From: Anaerolineales bacterium
Lineage (GTDB): Bacteria > Chloroflexota > Anaerolineae > Anaerolineales > UBA4823
DNA: 64,000 bases
Assembly (NCBI GenBank): GCA_016935755.1
Contig: JAFGQI010000117.1
Coordinates: forward strand, 1 to 64,000
Reading direction: 5' to 3'
Shown here: positions 26,211-35,363 of the stretch, in pieces
How the letters are laid out: every line of letters starts with the position of its first letter
How positions within the stretch are numbered: the stretch's first letter is position 1
The notes under the pieces: generated by a model
Databases searched by the model: none
Told to the model about the DNA's origin: nothing
The model's input: only the letters and a program-made list of their open reading frames with translations
Made by a program: the position numbers and the translations under genes

Positions 26211-27146
26211 TCACTCCTCCACTGGCACTCGCACGGTGTCCACGATGCTGGCAACCAGTTCTTCCGGCCGGCGGCCGCGCAGCTGCGCCTGAGGCGCAAT
26301 CATCATCCGGTGAGTCAGCACATGAGGCGCCAGCTGTTTGACATCATCCGGTGTCACATAGTCGCGCTCCTGGATCGCCGCCCACGCCTGGGCTGCCTGG
26401 AAGAGAGAAAGTGTCGCTCTGGGGCTGGCGCCCAACTCAATCTCCTGGTGTTTGCGGGTGGCGCGCGCCACCTGGACAATATAATTGCGCACAGCCTCGG
26501 CAACCCGCACCTGCCTGCGCAGCGTCTGTAAATGCAAAATTTCTTCGGGGGTGGTCACCGCTGCCAATTCGGGCAGCGGGTCAGCCAGACGAAAACGCTC
26601 CAGGATTTCGTTTTCTTCCTCCTCAGTGGGATAGCCAATGGCGATGCGCAGCAGAAAACGGTCAATTTGAGCTTCAGGAAGAGGAAAAGTGCCTTCCAGC
26701 TCGACCGGGTTTTGGGTAGCCAGCACCAGAAACGGCCTGGGCAACGATCTGGTGATGCCATCTACTGTGATCTGGCGCTCCTGCATAGCTTCCAACAGAG
26801 CGGATTGCGTGCGCGGTGTCGCCCGGTTGATTTCATCCGCCAGAACCACCTGGCTCATAATCGGCCCCGGACGAAATTCAAATTCTTGTTTCTTCTGGTT
26901 GAACCAGTTCAAACCAGTGACATCAGAAGGCAGCAGATCGGGCGTGAACTGGATGCGCCGAAACGAAGACCCCAAGGAAACCGCCAGAGCCCGCGCCAGG
27001 GTTGTTTTCCCAATCCCAGGGACATCCTCTAGCAAGGCATGTCCCTCGCACAGCACTACCACCAGAGCCAGATTAATAGCCTCGTCCTTACCCACAATCA
27101 CTTTCTGAACATTCTCTCTTAAACGCCGGGCGACTTCTGCAATCAT
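26211..27146 (-). CDS. MoxR family AAA+ ATPase
   Basis: A 311-residue MoxR-type ATPase, presumed chaperone for assembly of the partner proteins encoded downstream. Walker A is GIGKTTLAR (after EDVPGIGKT), Walker B is VVLADEINRA, sensor I is LVLATQNP and the lid has GASPRATLSL. The ORF track starts at 27179; I choose the ATG at 27146 (MIAEVARRL) because GAGG lies five bases upstream. It is divergent from the dinG-like gene. Confidence 0.93.
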   Translation of the reverse strand: MIAEVARRLRENVQKVIVGKDEAINLALVVVLCEGHALLEDVPGIGKTTLARALAVSLGSSFRRIQFTPDLLPSDVTGLNWFNQKKQEFEFRPGPIMSQVVLADEINRATPRTQSALLEAMQERQITVDGITRSLPRPFLVLATQNPVELEGTFPLPEAQIDRFLLRIAIGYPTEEEENEILERFRLADPLPELAAVTTPEEILHLQTLRRQVRVAEAVRNYIVQVARATRKHQEIELGASPRATLSLFQAAQAWAAIQERDYVTPDDVKQLAPHVLTHRMMIAPQAQLRGRRPEELVASIVDTVRVPVEE

Positions 27147-27268
27147 AGAAACCTCAAGTAGAAGAATATAATCTTCCATATAGTTTACCAGAGCTTAGAC
27201 GAAAAGGTTTTATCTCATCGAACGCTTACCGGAAAGCACTCGTGTTCTATATTATCAGCCTTTTGCGT

Positions 27269-27274
27269 TATAAT
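27269..27274 (+). promoter_or_regulatory. -10 box (TATAAT) nine bases before the dinG-like gene
   Basis: A perfect TATAAT followed by nine bases and the ATG at 27284. No ribosome site intervenes, so the mRNA would be leaderless or have a leader of one to three bases. Confidence 0.5.
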
Positions 27275-27283
27275 CCTTCCACT

Positions 27284-30082
27284 ATGGAAACCATCGTTGC
27301 GCTGGACATTGAGACAACCGGGCTGGACCCGGAAAAAGACACCATCATTGAAATTGGCGCTGTTAAATTTACTGGTCACCGGGTAGAAGCCGAATGGTCA
27401 ACTTTAATTCATCCAGGGCGACGGATCCCACCATTTATCACTCAATTAACCGGCATCACCGATCAGATGGTGCTGCGCGCCCCGCCTATTCAGGATATCC
27501 TGGCTGAATTGGCGGATTTTGTCGGGAACACGCCCATCCTGGGTCAAAATGTGCGCTTTGACCTGTCATTCCTGCGCCGCCAGGGCCTCTTCCGGCACAA
27601 CACCCTGCTGGACACCTATGAAATGGCTTCTGTACTGCTGCCTACCGCGGGGCGCTACAACCTGGGCTCGCTGGCTCAGGCGCTGGGCGTGCTGCTGCCC
27701 GCCAGTCACCGCGCCCTGGACGATGCCAACGCCACCCGCGGCGTATTCCTGCGTCTGTTCGAAGAGGCGCTGGAGCTGCCCCTCAACCTGCTGGCGGAGA
27801 TCGTCCGTTTGGCAGAGGGATTGGACTGGACTGGCTATTGGCCTTTTCGCCTGGCCCTGCGCGAACGCTCTCACCAGGTGGTCTCGAGCGAATCGGTCAG
27901 GCACAGCTACTCTGGTCCGCTATTTACCGATCCTCCAGTTCGCCAAACGCCCCCCCTTCAGCCGGATGGCGAGCCAATACCTTTAGATACAGATGAAGTA
28001 TCCGCCATCCTGGAACCAGGCGGAATATTTGCCCATCATTTTCCACAATTCGAATATCGTCCGCAGCAGGTTGAGATGCTGCGGGCGGTGGCCCAGTCGC
28101 TTTCCCAGCCAGGGCATTTAATGGTGGAAGCAGGCACCGGCACAGGCAAAAGCATGGCTTACCTGATCCCAGCAAGCCTGTGGGCGCTGAAGAACGGACG
28201 CCGGGTGGTCATTTCCACCAATACAATCAATCTGCAGGATCAACTCATCAATAAGGATATCCCGGATCTGCGGGAAGCGCTGGGATTGGACATCCAGGCT
28301 ACGATAATGAAGGGGCGTTCAAATTATCTGTGCCCGCGCCGGTTAGAAAGCCTGCGCCGTCGAGGCCCAGACAATGCAGATGAGATGCGCGTGCTGGCCA
28401 AGGTGTTGGTCTGGCTGCAAGGTACGCATACCGGTGATCGCTCAGAGATCAATCTGAATGGGCCAACCGAGCGCAGCATCTGGCTGCGATTTTCGGCTGA
28501 AGATGAAGGCTGTACCACCGAAACCTGCCTGAAGCGCACCGGCGGCGCATGCCCCTTCTACCGTGTGCGCCAGGCTGCCCAGAGCGCCCATATCCTGATC
28601 GTCAATCATGCTCTGCTGCTGGCAGACGTAGCCACCGGGAACCGCGTCCTGCCGGACTACCAATACCTGATTGTGGACGAGGCGCACCACCTGGAAGATG
28701 CCACCACCAATGCCTTGAGCTTCCGTGTCACCCTGGCTGACGCCGAACGCCTGCTGGCTCAATTGGGCGGCCCCAACGACGGTATGTTGGGTTGGATTCT
28801 AAGCGCCACCCAGGAGATTCTTTCACCGGTTGAATATGCCAGCCTGAACAACCTGGTGCAGTATAACACCGACCTGGCTTTCCGCCTCCAACACCTGATG
28901 CAGCAGTTTTTTTACAGCCTGAATGAATTCCTGGCACAGCAGCGCGAAGGCCACCCACCCAGTATGTACTCCCAGCAGGAACGCATCCTGCCCGCCACCC
29001 GCGCCCAGCCTGCCTGGGGGGAAGTCGAAGCTGCCTGGGATGAAGGCGAACGCACCTTGCACGCCCTGGTGGAAGGGCTGGCTCGTCTGGCCGAGGGCCT
29101 GGTAGAAATCCAGGATGCGCTCCCGGAAGAAGATGAGGATTTGTACACCGGACTGCTGAATATCTATCGCCGTTTTAGCGAACTTCACAGCCAGTTGAAT
29201 GCCCTGGTGTTTACCCCCTCCGCGGAGCAGATCTATTGGGCAGAGACGCAGCCGAATGGACGCCCACTGGCGTTGAACGCCGCACCGCTGCATATTGGTC
29301 CCCTTATGCAAAAACACCTGTGGCATGAAAAAGCCTCCGTTATCCTGACTTCGGCCACTCTGACTGCTGCCGGCGAGTTTGACTATTTACGCGGGCGGCT
29401 GAGCGCGGTCGAAGCGGATGAGCTGCCTTTGGGATCACCTTTTGATTACGAAAACGCCGCGCTGCTCTACCTGGTCAACGATATCCCCGAACCCAACGAC
29501 CGCAATGGGCACCAGCGAGCGATTGAATCCGGATTGATCCACCTCTGCGGCGCGACAGGCGGAAAAACGCTGGCGCTTTTCACCTCTTACGATCAACTTA
29601 AAAAGACCGCTCAGGCGATTACCCCGGTTCTGTCGCGCAATGATATCCAGGTTTACGAACAAGGCGATGGAGCCTCTGCGCACACCCTGCTGGAAACCTT
29701 TCGGGCGGCTGATCGGGCGGTCTTGCTGGGTACGCGCGCCTTTTGGGAAGGGGTAGATGTACCCGGCGAGGCGCTTTCCGTGCTGGTCATCGCCAAGCTG
29801 CCCTTTGACGTGCCCTCTGATCCAATCGTGGCTGCCCGCTCAGAAACTTTTGATGATCCATTCAATGAGTATTCCCTGCCCGAGGCAATCCTGCGTTTCC
29901 GCCAGGGCTTTGGGCGCCTCATACGCACGCAGTCTGACCGGGGCGTGGTGGCGATTTTCGACCGGCGCATCCTGTCCAAACGGTATGGCCGCCTGTTTCT
30001 GGAGTCTCTGCCAGAGTGTACCGTGCAGACTGGCCCCCTGGCGGATTTGCCCCGCGCGGCAACCCAATGGCTGGGGTTTTAA
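27284..30082 (+). CDS. dinG: DnaQ-like exonuclease fused to DinG/XPD-type helicase
   Basis: A 932-residue bifunctional repair enzyme. Residues 1-165 are a DEDDh 3'-5' exonuclease (ALDIETTG, NVRFDLSFL, HRALDDANAT). The rest is an XPD/DinG superfamily 2 helicase: Walker A GTGTGKSMAY, DEAHH box, and C-terminal motifs GTRAFWEGVDVPG and QGFGRLIR. Four cysteines suited to a 4Fe-4S cluster sit between motifs Ia and II (YLCPRR, EGCTTETC, GACPF), so this member appears to keep the cluster, whereas many DnaQ-DinG fusions lack it. The ORF track starts at 27242; the ATG at 27284 is chosen because METIVALDIETTG is the exonuclease start and a -10 box lies nine bases before it. Confidence 0.92.
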   Translation: METIVALDIETTGLDPEKDTIIEIGAVKFTGHRVEAEWSTLIHPGRRIPPFITQLTGITDQMVLRAPPIQDILAELADFVGNTPILGQNVRFDLSFLRRQGLFRHNTLLDTYEMASVLLPTAGRYNLGSLAQALGVLLPASHRALDDANATRGVFLRLFEEALELPLNLLAEIVRLAEGLDWTGYWPFRLALRERSHQVVSSESVRHSYSGPLFTDPPVRQTPPLQPDGEPIPLDTDEVSAILEPGGIFAHHFPQFEYRPQQVEMLRAVAQSLSQPGHLMVEAGTGTGKSMAYLIPASLWALKNGRRVVISTNTINLQDQLINKDIPDLREALGLDIQATIMKGRSNYLCPRRLESLRRRGPDNADEMRVLAKVLVWLQGTHTGDRSEINLNGPTERSIWLRFSAEDEGCTTETCLKRTGGACPFYRVRQAAQSAHILIVNHALLLADVATGNRVLPDYQYLIVDEAHHLEDATTNALSFRVTLADAERLLAQLGGPNDGMLGWILSATQEILSPVEYASLNNLVQYNTDLAFRLQHLMQQFFYSLNEFLAQQREGHPPSMYSQQERILPATRAQPAWGEVEAAWDEGERTLHALVEGLARLAEGLVEIQDALPEEDEDLYTGLLNIYRRFSELHSQLNALVFTPSAEQIYWAETQPNGRPLALNAAPLHIGPLMQKHLWHEKASVILTSATLTAAGEFDYLRGRLSAVEADELPLGSPFDYENAALLYLVNDIPEPNDRNGHQRAIESGLIHLCGATGGKTLALFTSYDQLKKTAQAITPVLSRNDIQVYEQGDGASAHTLLETFRAADRAVLLGTRAFWEGVDVPGEALSVLVIAKLPFDVPSDPIVAARSETFDDPFNEYSLPEAILRFRQGFGRLIRTQSDRGVVAIFDRRILSKRYGRLFLESLPECTVQTGPLADLPRAATQWLGF

Positions 30083-30139
30083 TTGAAAGCAGGCGCACCT
30101 GCAGCCAGGCACGCCTGATAATCCTTCAGAGAGCGACCC

Positions 30140-30784
30140 TTACTGCTTCCGCCAGATAAATGACCGCAGGATGATCACGATCCCAACGCCAATTAAGATG
30201 ATTGGGATCATGTAAGCCATCAGGTTTTCGACAGCCGCGATCATCAGCAGCCCCATACCCGTCAGCACAGCAGCTGGAATCCAGGCCCATTTCATCTGCC
30301 CTTGTGAAGTGGGCAGCAAGGCGACCAACCCGAAGGTTATCCCCAATCCCAGGAAGAAAACACCCCCCGTCTCGACCCCCGGTAGAAGAGACTCCACCAG
30401 GTCAACGAACCCCAGAGTCAGCAGCACCCCACCCGGGATCAGCGCCCACCAATGCTGCCGGTCGAATAGATAAATCACCAGGAAGCTCAATCCCAAAGAT
30501 CCCAGAACGAACAGCCCTCCCCAGGTTCCCCCGATCGCTGGCGCAATCCAATCCAGGCCAATGGCTGCCGCGACACCCAGCAATCCAAACCCTGGGATCA
30601 AACTCCACCAGTTGAGACGATTCTGGAAAAATACGGAAATAAACAGCACCCCTCCCAGGCCAAAAACCAGCACCCAAAACAAATCCCCCAATTTCAAGAT
30701 GCCAAGGTTATCCAGCAGAAAGATGATTCCCCCCAAGATCAGCAGAGATCCCCATAAGATGCGTGATTCTAAAAATTTAAACAT
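30140..30784 (-). CDS. DUF5668/LiaI-like polytopic membrane protein
   Basis: A 214-residue very hydrophobic protein with about seven helices and repeated short loops containing tryptophans (LNWWSLIPG, QHWWALIPG, MKWAWIPA), suggesting internal repeats of a two-helix unit. The first 40 residues (LWGSLLILGGIIFLLDNLGIL) resemble the LiaI/LiaF and DUF5668 N-terminus seen also in the gene at 32395. Good AGGAGG ribosome site seven bases before the ATG. A role in envelope stress sensing is a guess from the family only. Confidence 0.75.
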   Translation of the reverse strand: MFKFLESRILWGSLLILGGIIFLLDNLGILKLGDLFWVLVFGLGGVLFISVFFQNRLNWWSLIPGFGLLGVAAAIGLDWIAPAIGGTWGGLFVLGSLGLSFLVIYLFDRQHWWALIPGGVLLTLGFVDLVESLLPGVETGGVFFLGLGITFGLVALLPTSQGQMKWAWIPAAVLTGMGLLMIAAVENLMAYMIPIILIGVGIVIILRSFIWRKQ

Positions 30785-30823
30785 CGTGCTCCTCCTGATA
30801 ATGATCCCTTTTGACGAAAAATC

Positions 30824-32386
30824 TTACTCAGGCGATAAAGCCGTTTCAATCAGTTTTTGTTTTAAGTCCCATAAGCGCTGAGTCAGCGACACGTGATAAA
30901 TATGAGGGTACATGATACGCCTCACCCCAGGGTCTAAACGTTCGACATCCGCCTGGCGGCAGGAACGCATCTTATCAATTGTCGGCAGTTCATAGACGAG
31001 CTTTCCCTCCCGCAGCACCTCGACCAGCAGCGGCTCAATCTCCGGGATATCCTCTGCCGCGTGAGAGCGAACCTTCGTGTGGTCAGTGGGATGGCGCAGA
31101 ATGATCTGCTGCATCTGGCGTGGGGATTCATCCTCCAGGCCGATCAAATCGGCAGAGGCTTTGCCGCGCTGATCATACAGCCGCCAGACTCGTTTATTGC
31201 CGGGATTGGGCGTTTTGGATGGCGATTCAGAAATCTTAATCGCCGGAATCCACTGCCCCTGATTCTCAACAGCCACCAGCTTATAGACTCCCCCTAAAGC
31301 TGGCTCGCCCCAGGAAGTAATCAGGCGTGTCCCGACCCCATACACCAGGCGGCTGATCAATCGATCCGGGTCTACATCATACCGGGGAGCTTCCTGAGTG
31401 ATCTGAGTGATGATCTGCCAGATAACCAGTTCATCCAAATTGTTAGACAGGACAATCGACACATCCGGAAAACCGGCTGCATCCAGCAGCTTGGCTGACT
31501 GGATGCTCAGATACGCCAGGTCGCCTGAATCCAGGCGCACACCCACAGGTCGGTAGCCTTTCATACGCAGTTCTTCAAACACCTGAATCGCATTCGGAAT
31601 GCCGCTCTTCAAGGTATCAATCGTATCCACCAACAGCGTGCAGTCATCCGGATAATTATCTGCGTAAGCGCGGAAAGCGTCCAGTTCACTCATGCCCAAA
31701 GAGATAAACAGCTGCACCATGCTGTGGGCATGCGTGCCCTTAGGCGGATAGCCCAGCACAGCAGAAATCCCCACATTCGAAGTAAAATCTGCCCCACCAA
31801 TCAGCGCGGCCCGTGCTCCAGCATTACCGCCTTTACCGTGCGCCCGCCGCAAACCAAACTCCAGCATCACCTGACCGCGGCCAATTTCTCGGATGCGCGC
31901 CGCCTTCGTAGCAATCAGGATTTGAAAATTCAGGTGATTGAGCAAAGATGTCTCAAGAATTTGGGCCATCGCCAGCGGACCCTGGATAATCGTCAGCGGC
32001 ACATTGGGATGGATCACGCGGCCTTCTGGGATCGCCCACATGCTGATCCCGGAGAAATCACCATGGCTGCGCAGCCAATCCAGAAAATCATCCCCAAAAA
32101 GAGGCGAGCCAGTGCGAGATTTCAGGCTGCGCAGATAAGCTACATCCTGCTCACGGAAATGCGCCTGTTTCATCCAGTCTAAAAGCCATTCAAGCCCGGC
32201 ATTGATGCAGTAACCAGCTTTGTGGGAGCCGTAATCCGGATAATTACGAAAATAATGATCAAACTGCACCAGCCTTTCGTGCAGGCCCACCCGGTAATAA
32301 AGCTGCGCCATGGTGAGCTGGTACATATCGGTGAACAATATCCCTTCAGCCGTGTCCTGTTGTGAATTTTTCATCGCCTCATCCAC
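30824..32386 (-). CDS. Nicotinate phosphoribosyltransferase
   Basis: Converts nicotinate and PRPP to nicotinate mononucleotide in NAD salvage. The 520 residues include the N-terminal [13 protein letters not shown], the central [30 protein letters not shown], and [12 protein letters not shown], all characteristic. The start is a GTG at 32386; an ATG in frame at 32374 is an alternative. It lies eight bases after the LiaF-like gene and is likely co-transcribed with it. Confidence 0.93.
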   Translation of the reverse strand: MDEAMKNSQQDTAEGILFTDMYQLTMAQLYYRVGLHERLVQFDHYFRNYPDYGSHKAGYCINAGLEWLLDWMKQAHFREQDVAYLRSLKSRTGSPLFGDDFLDWLRSHGDFSGISMWAIPEGRVIHPNVPLTIIQGPLAMAQILETSLLNHLNFQILIATKAARIREIGRGQVMLEFGLRRAHGKGGNAGARAALIGGADFTSNVGISAVLGYPPKGTHAHSMVQLFISLGMSELDAFRAYADNYPDDCTLLVDTIDTLKSGIPNAIQVFEELRMKGYRPVGVRLDSGDLAYLSIQSAKLLDAAGFPDVSIVLSNNLDELVIWQIITQITQEAPRYDVDPDRLISRLVYGVGTRLITSWGEPALGGVYKLVAVENQGQWIPAIKISESPSKTPNPGNKRVWRLYDQRGKASADLIGLEDESPRQMQQIILRHPTDHTKVRSHAAEDIPEIEPLLVEVLREGKLVYELPTIDKMRSCRQADVERLDPGVRRIMYPHIYHVSLTQRLWDLKQKLIETALSPE

Positions 32387-32394
32387 TGCATCGC

Positions 32395-33186
32395 TCAGCC
32401 GATTTCAACCGAGCCTACACCGGTCTCAATTTCAATATCGACTTTATTTTGAGCCAGGTCATAGTCCGTGGACTGGTAACCCCTCTCTGCACGAGGGAAG
32501 CGTTCTTTATCCACACTGACGCTCGCCAGTCCGCTACTGTAGTGGATCGAGGCGGCCACACCCTGGGGGACACGCACTTTCACCGAGGCCGCTCCAGTCG
32601 AAATTTTTACCCGGGTATATCCAGCCACTGCAGGGAGAGTGAGATCCGTTGAACTGGCTCCAGAGCTAAGGCGTAAGCTGGTAACCTTTAACTCGGTCAG
32701 ATCCACCCGGGCATCATTGGCCCCGGTCTCTAGCTCCAGGCCGAGCGGCACCTCGTTTGTCAGCCGCAGCGACCAGTTCAGGGTATCTCCTGGCGACCAG
32801 GCAAATGGGAAGGACCAGGTCTGAGAAGGGTTTAAACGCACACCCAGGGTATCAGCCTGGCGTTTCTTATCAATTTCAACCCCGCCGCCGAACTCGCCAT
32901 CCAACAGGTTGCCTGGCCCAGCGCCAGAACCGATCTGTAATCGCCCGGCGGCATGCCCAATGCGCACAGAGGCCTGGCTGGCGCCTTCCAACGGGATGCT
33001 GGCTTGCTCAACCTCCAGATTGCGCCGGAGAAAAAGACCCAGGATAATCCAGACGCCGAAGAGGATCAAACCAATCGGCCAGATGATCCCCCAGATATTC
33101 GCGGTTACAATCCCCATATTGCTCAACAATAACAGCACCCCCAGCAAGACCAGGATCGTACCCCAGAAAATCGTATTCGATCGCAT
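32395..33186 (-). CDS. LiaF-like membrane protein with C-terminal beta-solenoid domain
   Basis: A 263-residue protein. Two N-terminal helices ([19 protein letters not shown], and [16 protein letters not shown]) match the DUF5668/LiaF N-terminus. The remainder is repetitive beta-strand sequence rich in SG and GA turns ([40 protein letters not shown]), as in toastrack/DUF4097-type domains. The ORF track starts at 33210; I choose the ATG at 33186 because GGAGG lies seven bases upstream. It is the upstream gene of the nicotinate phosphoribosyltransferase. Confidence 0.8.
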   Translation of the reverse strand: MRSNTIFWGTILVLLGVLLLLSNMGIVTANIWGIIWPIGLILFGVWIILGLFLRRNLEVEQASIPLEGASQASVRIGHAAGRLQIGSGAGPGNLLDGEFGGGVEIDKKRQADTLGVRLNPSQTWSFPFAWSPGDTLNWSLRLTNEVPLGLELETGANDARVDLTELKVTSLRLSSGASSTDLTLPAVAGYTRVKISTGAASVKVRVPQGVAASIHYSSGLASVSVDKERFPRAERGYQSTDYDLAQNKVDIEIETGVGSVEIG

Positions 33187-33307
33187 GTGCTGACCTCCAG
33201 ACTGCATCATGAGCGTACAGAATAGTTTACGCCCACAAATAGAAAAAGTTGCGCAGAACAGATTGCCTAAGCAGCAACGGTGATCAGGCAGCTTGACCAG
33301 ACCCGAC

Positions 33308-33400
33308 TTACATGCTCTGTATCAGGGCAAAGATGACCGCCAACACAACGATGACAGCGCCAATGGCGATCGCTAACCAGGTTGAAAACTTCTGGCGCAC
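33308..33400 (-). CDS. 30-residue single-helix membrane micropeptide coupled to the ferric-reductase-like gene
   Basis: Too short for the ORF track. The sequence starts at a GTG (MRQKFSTWLAIAIGAVIVVL...) and gives 30 residues: a short basic N-terminus (RQK), one hydrophobic helix of about 20 residues and a short polar tail (QSM). The ribosome site is a perfect AAGGAG five bases before the GTG and overlaps the TAA stop of the upstream oxidoreductase gene (TAAGGAG), which is typical of translational coupling. Topology would be N-terminus inside by the positive-inside rule. By analogy to small subunits such as CydX it may be an accessory helix of the reductase; this is inference. No homology claim is made. 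Confidence 0.7.
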   Translation of the reverse strand: MRQKFSTWLAIAIGAVIVVLAVIFALIQSM

Positions 33401-33409
33401 AGGCTCTCC

Positions 33410-34741
33410 TTAAACAAGATTGAATCGTTCCGCATGAAAATCGCCAAATGGAACCTTCAAGTTTATAAGTGCTTTTTCCACCGCATTCATCATGGGCTGG
33501 GGGCCACAAATAAAAACTTCAAACGTATTGCGCTGCCTTGCCTGAGGCAGGAAGCGTTCCAGAATAGCTTGCGAGACAAAACCCGACTCACCACTCCAGT
33601 CAGCTGGCGGTTCCTGCAAAAGCTGCACTACAGTTAGATTCAGCGCATCTTTCAAGTTCTCAATTTCCTCGCGAAAAATTACACTCTCCCAGTCTCGATT
33701 GGCGTAGATCAGCACCAAAGGACGACGATCACCACGCTCAGCCAGAGTGCGCAGCATACTCATGATGGGTGTAATCCCTACTCCACCAGCAATAAAAACG
33801 AACTGTTCTGCATGCGAATGACGATCTACACTGAAATTGCCAAAAGGCCCATCCACGAACACCTTCTCTCCAGGCGACAAATTTTTAATCTGGCGAGTGA
33901 AATCCCCTAATTCCTTGATGGTGAAGGTCAACCGATCGGATTGGCAGGCATTGGAGGAGAAAGAGAACGGATGTTCGCCGTCTAAAAAGGGTGAACTCCG
34001 GATAGTGATCCAGGCAAACTGGCCCGGCATAAACTTCATCCCTGCATGCCCCACGGGTTTGACAGTCAGGCTCCAGGCATTACCGCGTTCAGAGTGAATG
34101 TGCTCAACCTCGTATGGACGCCTGAGAAGCTGAAGAGGCTTGATGATGCGAACATAGATCAATAAACTCACCCAGAACACACCATAGATTATCCAAAAAG
34201 ACTGCTTCCAGGGGGTGTTCAGGTAGTGTCGAGCTAAGATCACATGAGTCATCGCCAGAACAACCACGGCAGTAGCCAAAATGCCATGCCAAACCCGCCA
34301 GGTGGTATATTCAAGCTTGAACCGCTTTCGCCATAGCGAAGCAGCAACAAGCCCCATCAACAACAGCACCGCAGTTACGCCTGCTCTCGCCCGCCAGGGT
34401 GCAGTAAACAGGTTTAGTAAACCCAGGGTATCCGGTGAAAAGGCAAAGAGCAGCAAGGGGTGAGCCAGAACCAGGACAAAAGCCACCAGAGAAACCTGGC
34501 GATGAAAATGGTAAACAATATCCGCGCCATAAGGGGCTTTAATCGACTTAAACCGGGCGGTTAACACAAACTGCAGAGACATCATTGCCAGACCAGCAAA
34601 GCCCAGCGCTACCGAGAGCTCCCGCCAAAATTCACGCCCCTCCGGGACATTGCCAATCAACAGGATCATGAGCGGAGCGCTCACAATCAGGATATACATA
34701 AAAATCCAAAACGCACCTTGAAATAGATACTTCTTTCTCAC
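33410..34741 (-). CDS. Ferric reductase-like membrane flavocytochrome with FAD/NAD(P)H domain
   Basis: A 443-residue oxidoreductase. About six N-terminal helices (residues 5-210) form a ferric-reductase-like b-heme domain with candidate heme histidines in YHFHRQVSLVAF, LAHPLLL, VWHGILA and MTHVILARH. An FAD-binding barrel (PGQFAWITIRSSP, GEHPFSFSS) and an NAD(P)-binding domain (GGVGITPIMSMLR, VFICGPQPMM) follow. It would carry electrons from NAD(P)H across the membrane to an unknown acceptor. The start is a GTG at 34741 and its ribosome site is weak. A TATAAA box lies about 80 bases upstream. The micropeptide gene begins ten bases after its stop. Confidence 0.88.
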   Translation of the reverse strand: MRKKYLFQGAFWIFMYILIVSAPLMILLIGNVPEGREFWRELSVALGFAGLAMMSLQFVLTARFKSIKAPYGADIVYHFHRQVSLVAFVLVLAHPLLLFAFSPDTLGLLNLFTAPWRARAGVTAVLLLMGLVAASLWRKRFKLEYTTWRVWHGILATAVVVLAMTHVILARHYLNTPWKQSFWIIYGVFWVSLLIYVRIIKPLQLLRRPYEVEHIHSERGNAWSLTVKPVGHAGMKFMPGQFAWITIRSSPFLDGEHPFSFSSNACQSDRLTFTIKELGDFTRQIKNLSPGEKVFVDGPFGNFSVDRHSHAEQFVFIAGGVGITPIMSMLRTLAERGDRRPLVLIYANRDWESVIFREEIENLKDALNLTVVQLLQEPPADWSGESGFVSQAILERFLPQARQRNTFEVFICGPQPMMNAVEKALINLKVPFGDFHAERFNLV

Positions 34742-34865
34742 CTGGTCATTCTCTCAGATGCCTGCAAATGTAAACCCAATAACCTTAGAACCCGTGTTAA
34801 TGCTTGTAACCGTGGGGTTTTATATCCTCCGCTGATTGTGAAGCACATGAATCAATAACCGTAGA

Positions 34866-35300
34866 TCAGCGCATTCCCTGGATATAATTTTCAAGTTGTT
34901 TAACCATGAACTGCAGTTCCTCGATCAGATCCTTGACCACATCCCCAATCGACAGGATCCCCACCAGGCGCCCCTCTTCGAAGACCGGTAAATGGCGGAC
35001 ACGATGCTCTGTCATCAGCGCCATGCAGGCATTGACGGATTGCTTGGGGCTAACGGTGATCAGCTCTCTTGTCATTACTTCTTCTACCTTAACTTTTTCG
35101 GGCTCTTTACCCAAAAGCCCTACCCGGCGAGCAAAATCTCTCTCAGAAAATATCCCTGCGACAACCTCACCATCCATGACCACGACAGAACCAATTCCAT
35201 GATCGGCAAAGTGTTTCAACGCTTCTGAAACTGGTGCATCTTTGGTGATTGTCCAGACAGTGCTGCCTTTAGCCTTCAAGATTTGACCAACAGTGTTCAT
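34866..35300 (-). CDS. CBS-pair protein
   Basis: A 144-residue protein made of two CBS motifs only (VWTITKDAPVSEALKHF with GIFSERDFARRV; ELITVSPKQSVNACMALM with GILSIGDVVKDLI). Such proteins bind AMP/ATP or similar and regulate unknown partners. Ribosome site GGGAG seven bases before the ATG, plus its own TATAAT. It lies between the reductase and the P-type ATPase and appears monocistronic. Confidence 0.9.
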   Translation of the reverse strand: MNTVGQILKAKGSTVWTITKDAPVSEALKHFADHGIGSVVVMDGEVVAGIFSERDFARRVGLLGKEPEKVKVEEVMTRELITVSPKQSVNACMALMTEHRVRHLPVFEEGRLVGILSIGDVVKDLIEELQFMVKQLENYIQGMR

Positions 35301-35337
35301 TTTTCTACTCCCTATGGGTTTTGTTTTTCTCTCAGCA

Positions 35338-35343
35338 ATTATA
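35338..35343 (-). promoter_or_regulatory. Candidate -10 box (TATAAT) of the CBS gene
   Basis: A perfect TATAAT on the minus strand 37 bases before the ATG, leaving about 30 bases of leader with a GGGAG ribosome site. No clear -35. Confidence 0.45.
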
Positions 35344-35363
35344 CAATGGATTTATCCGGTTCG

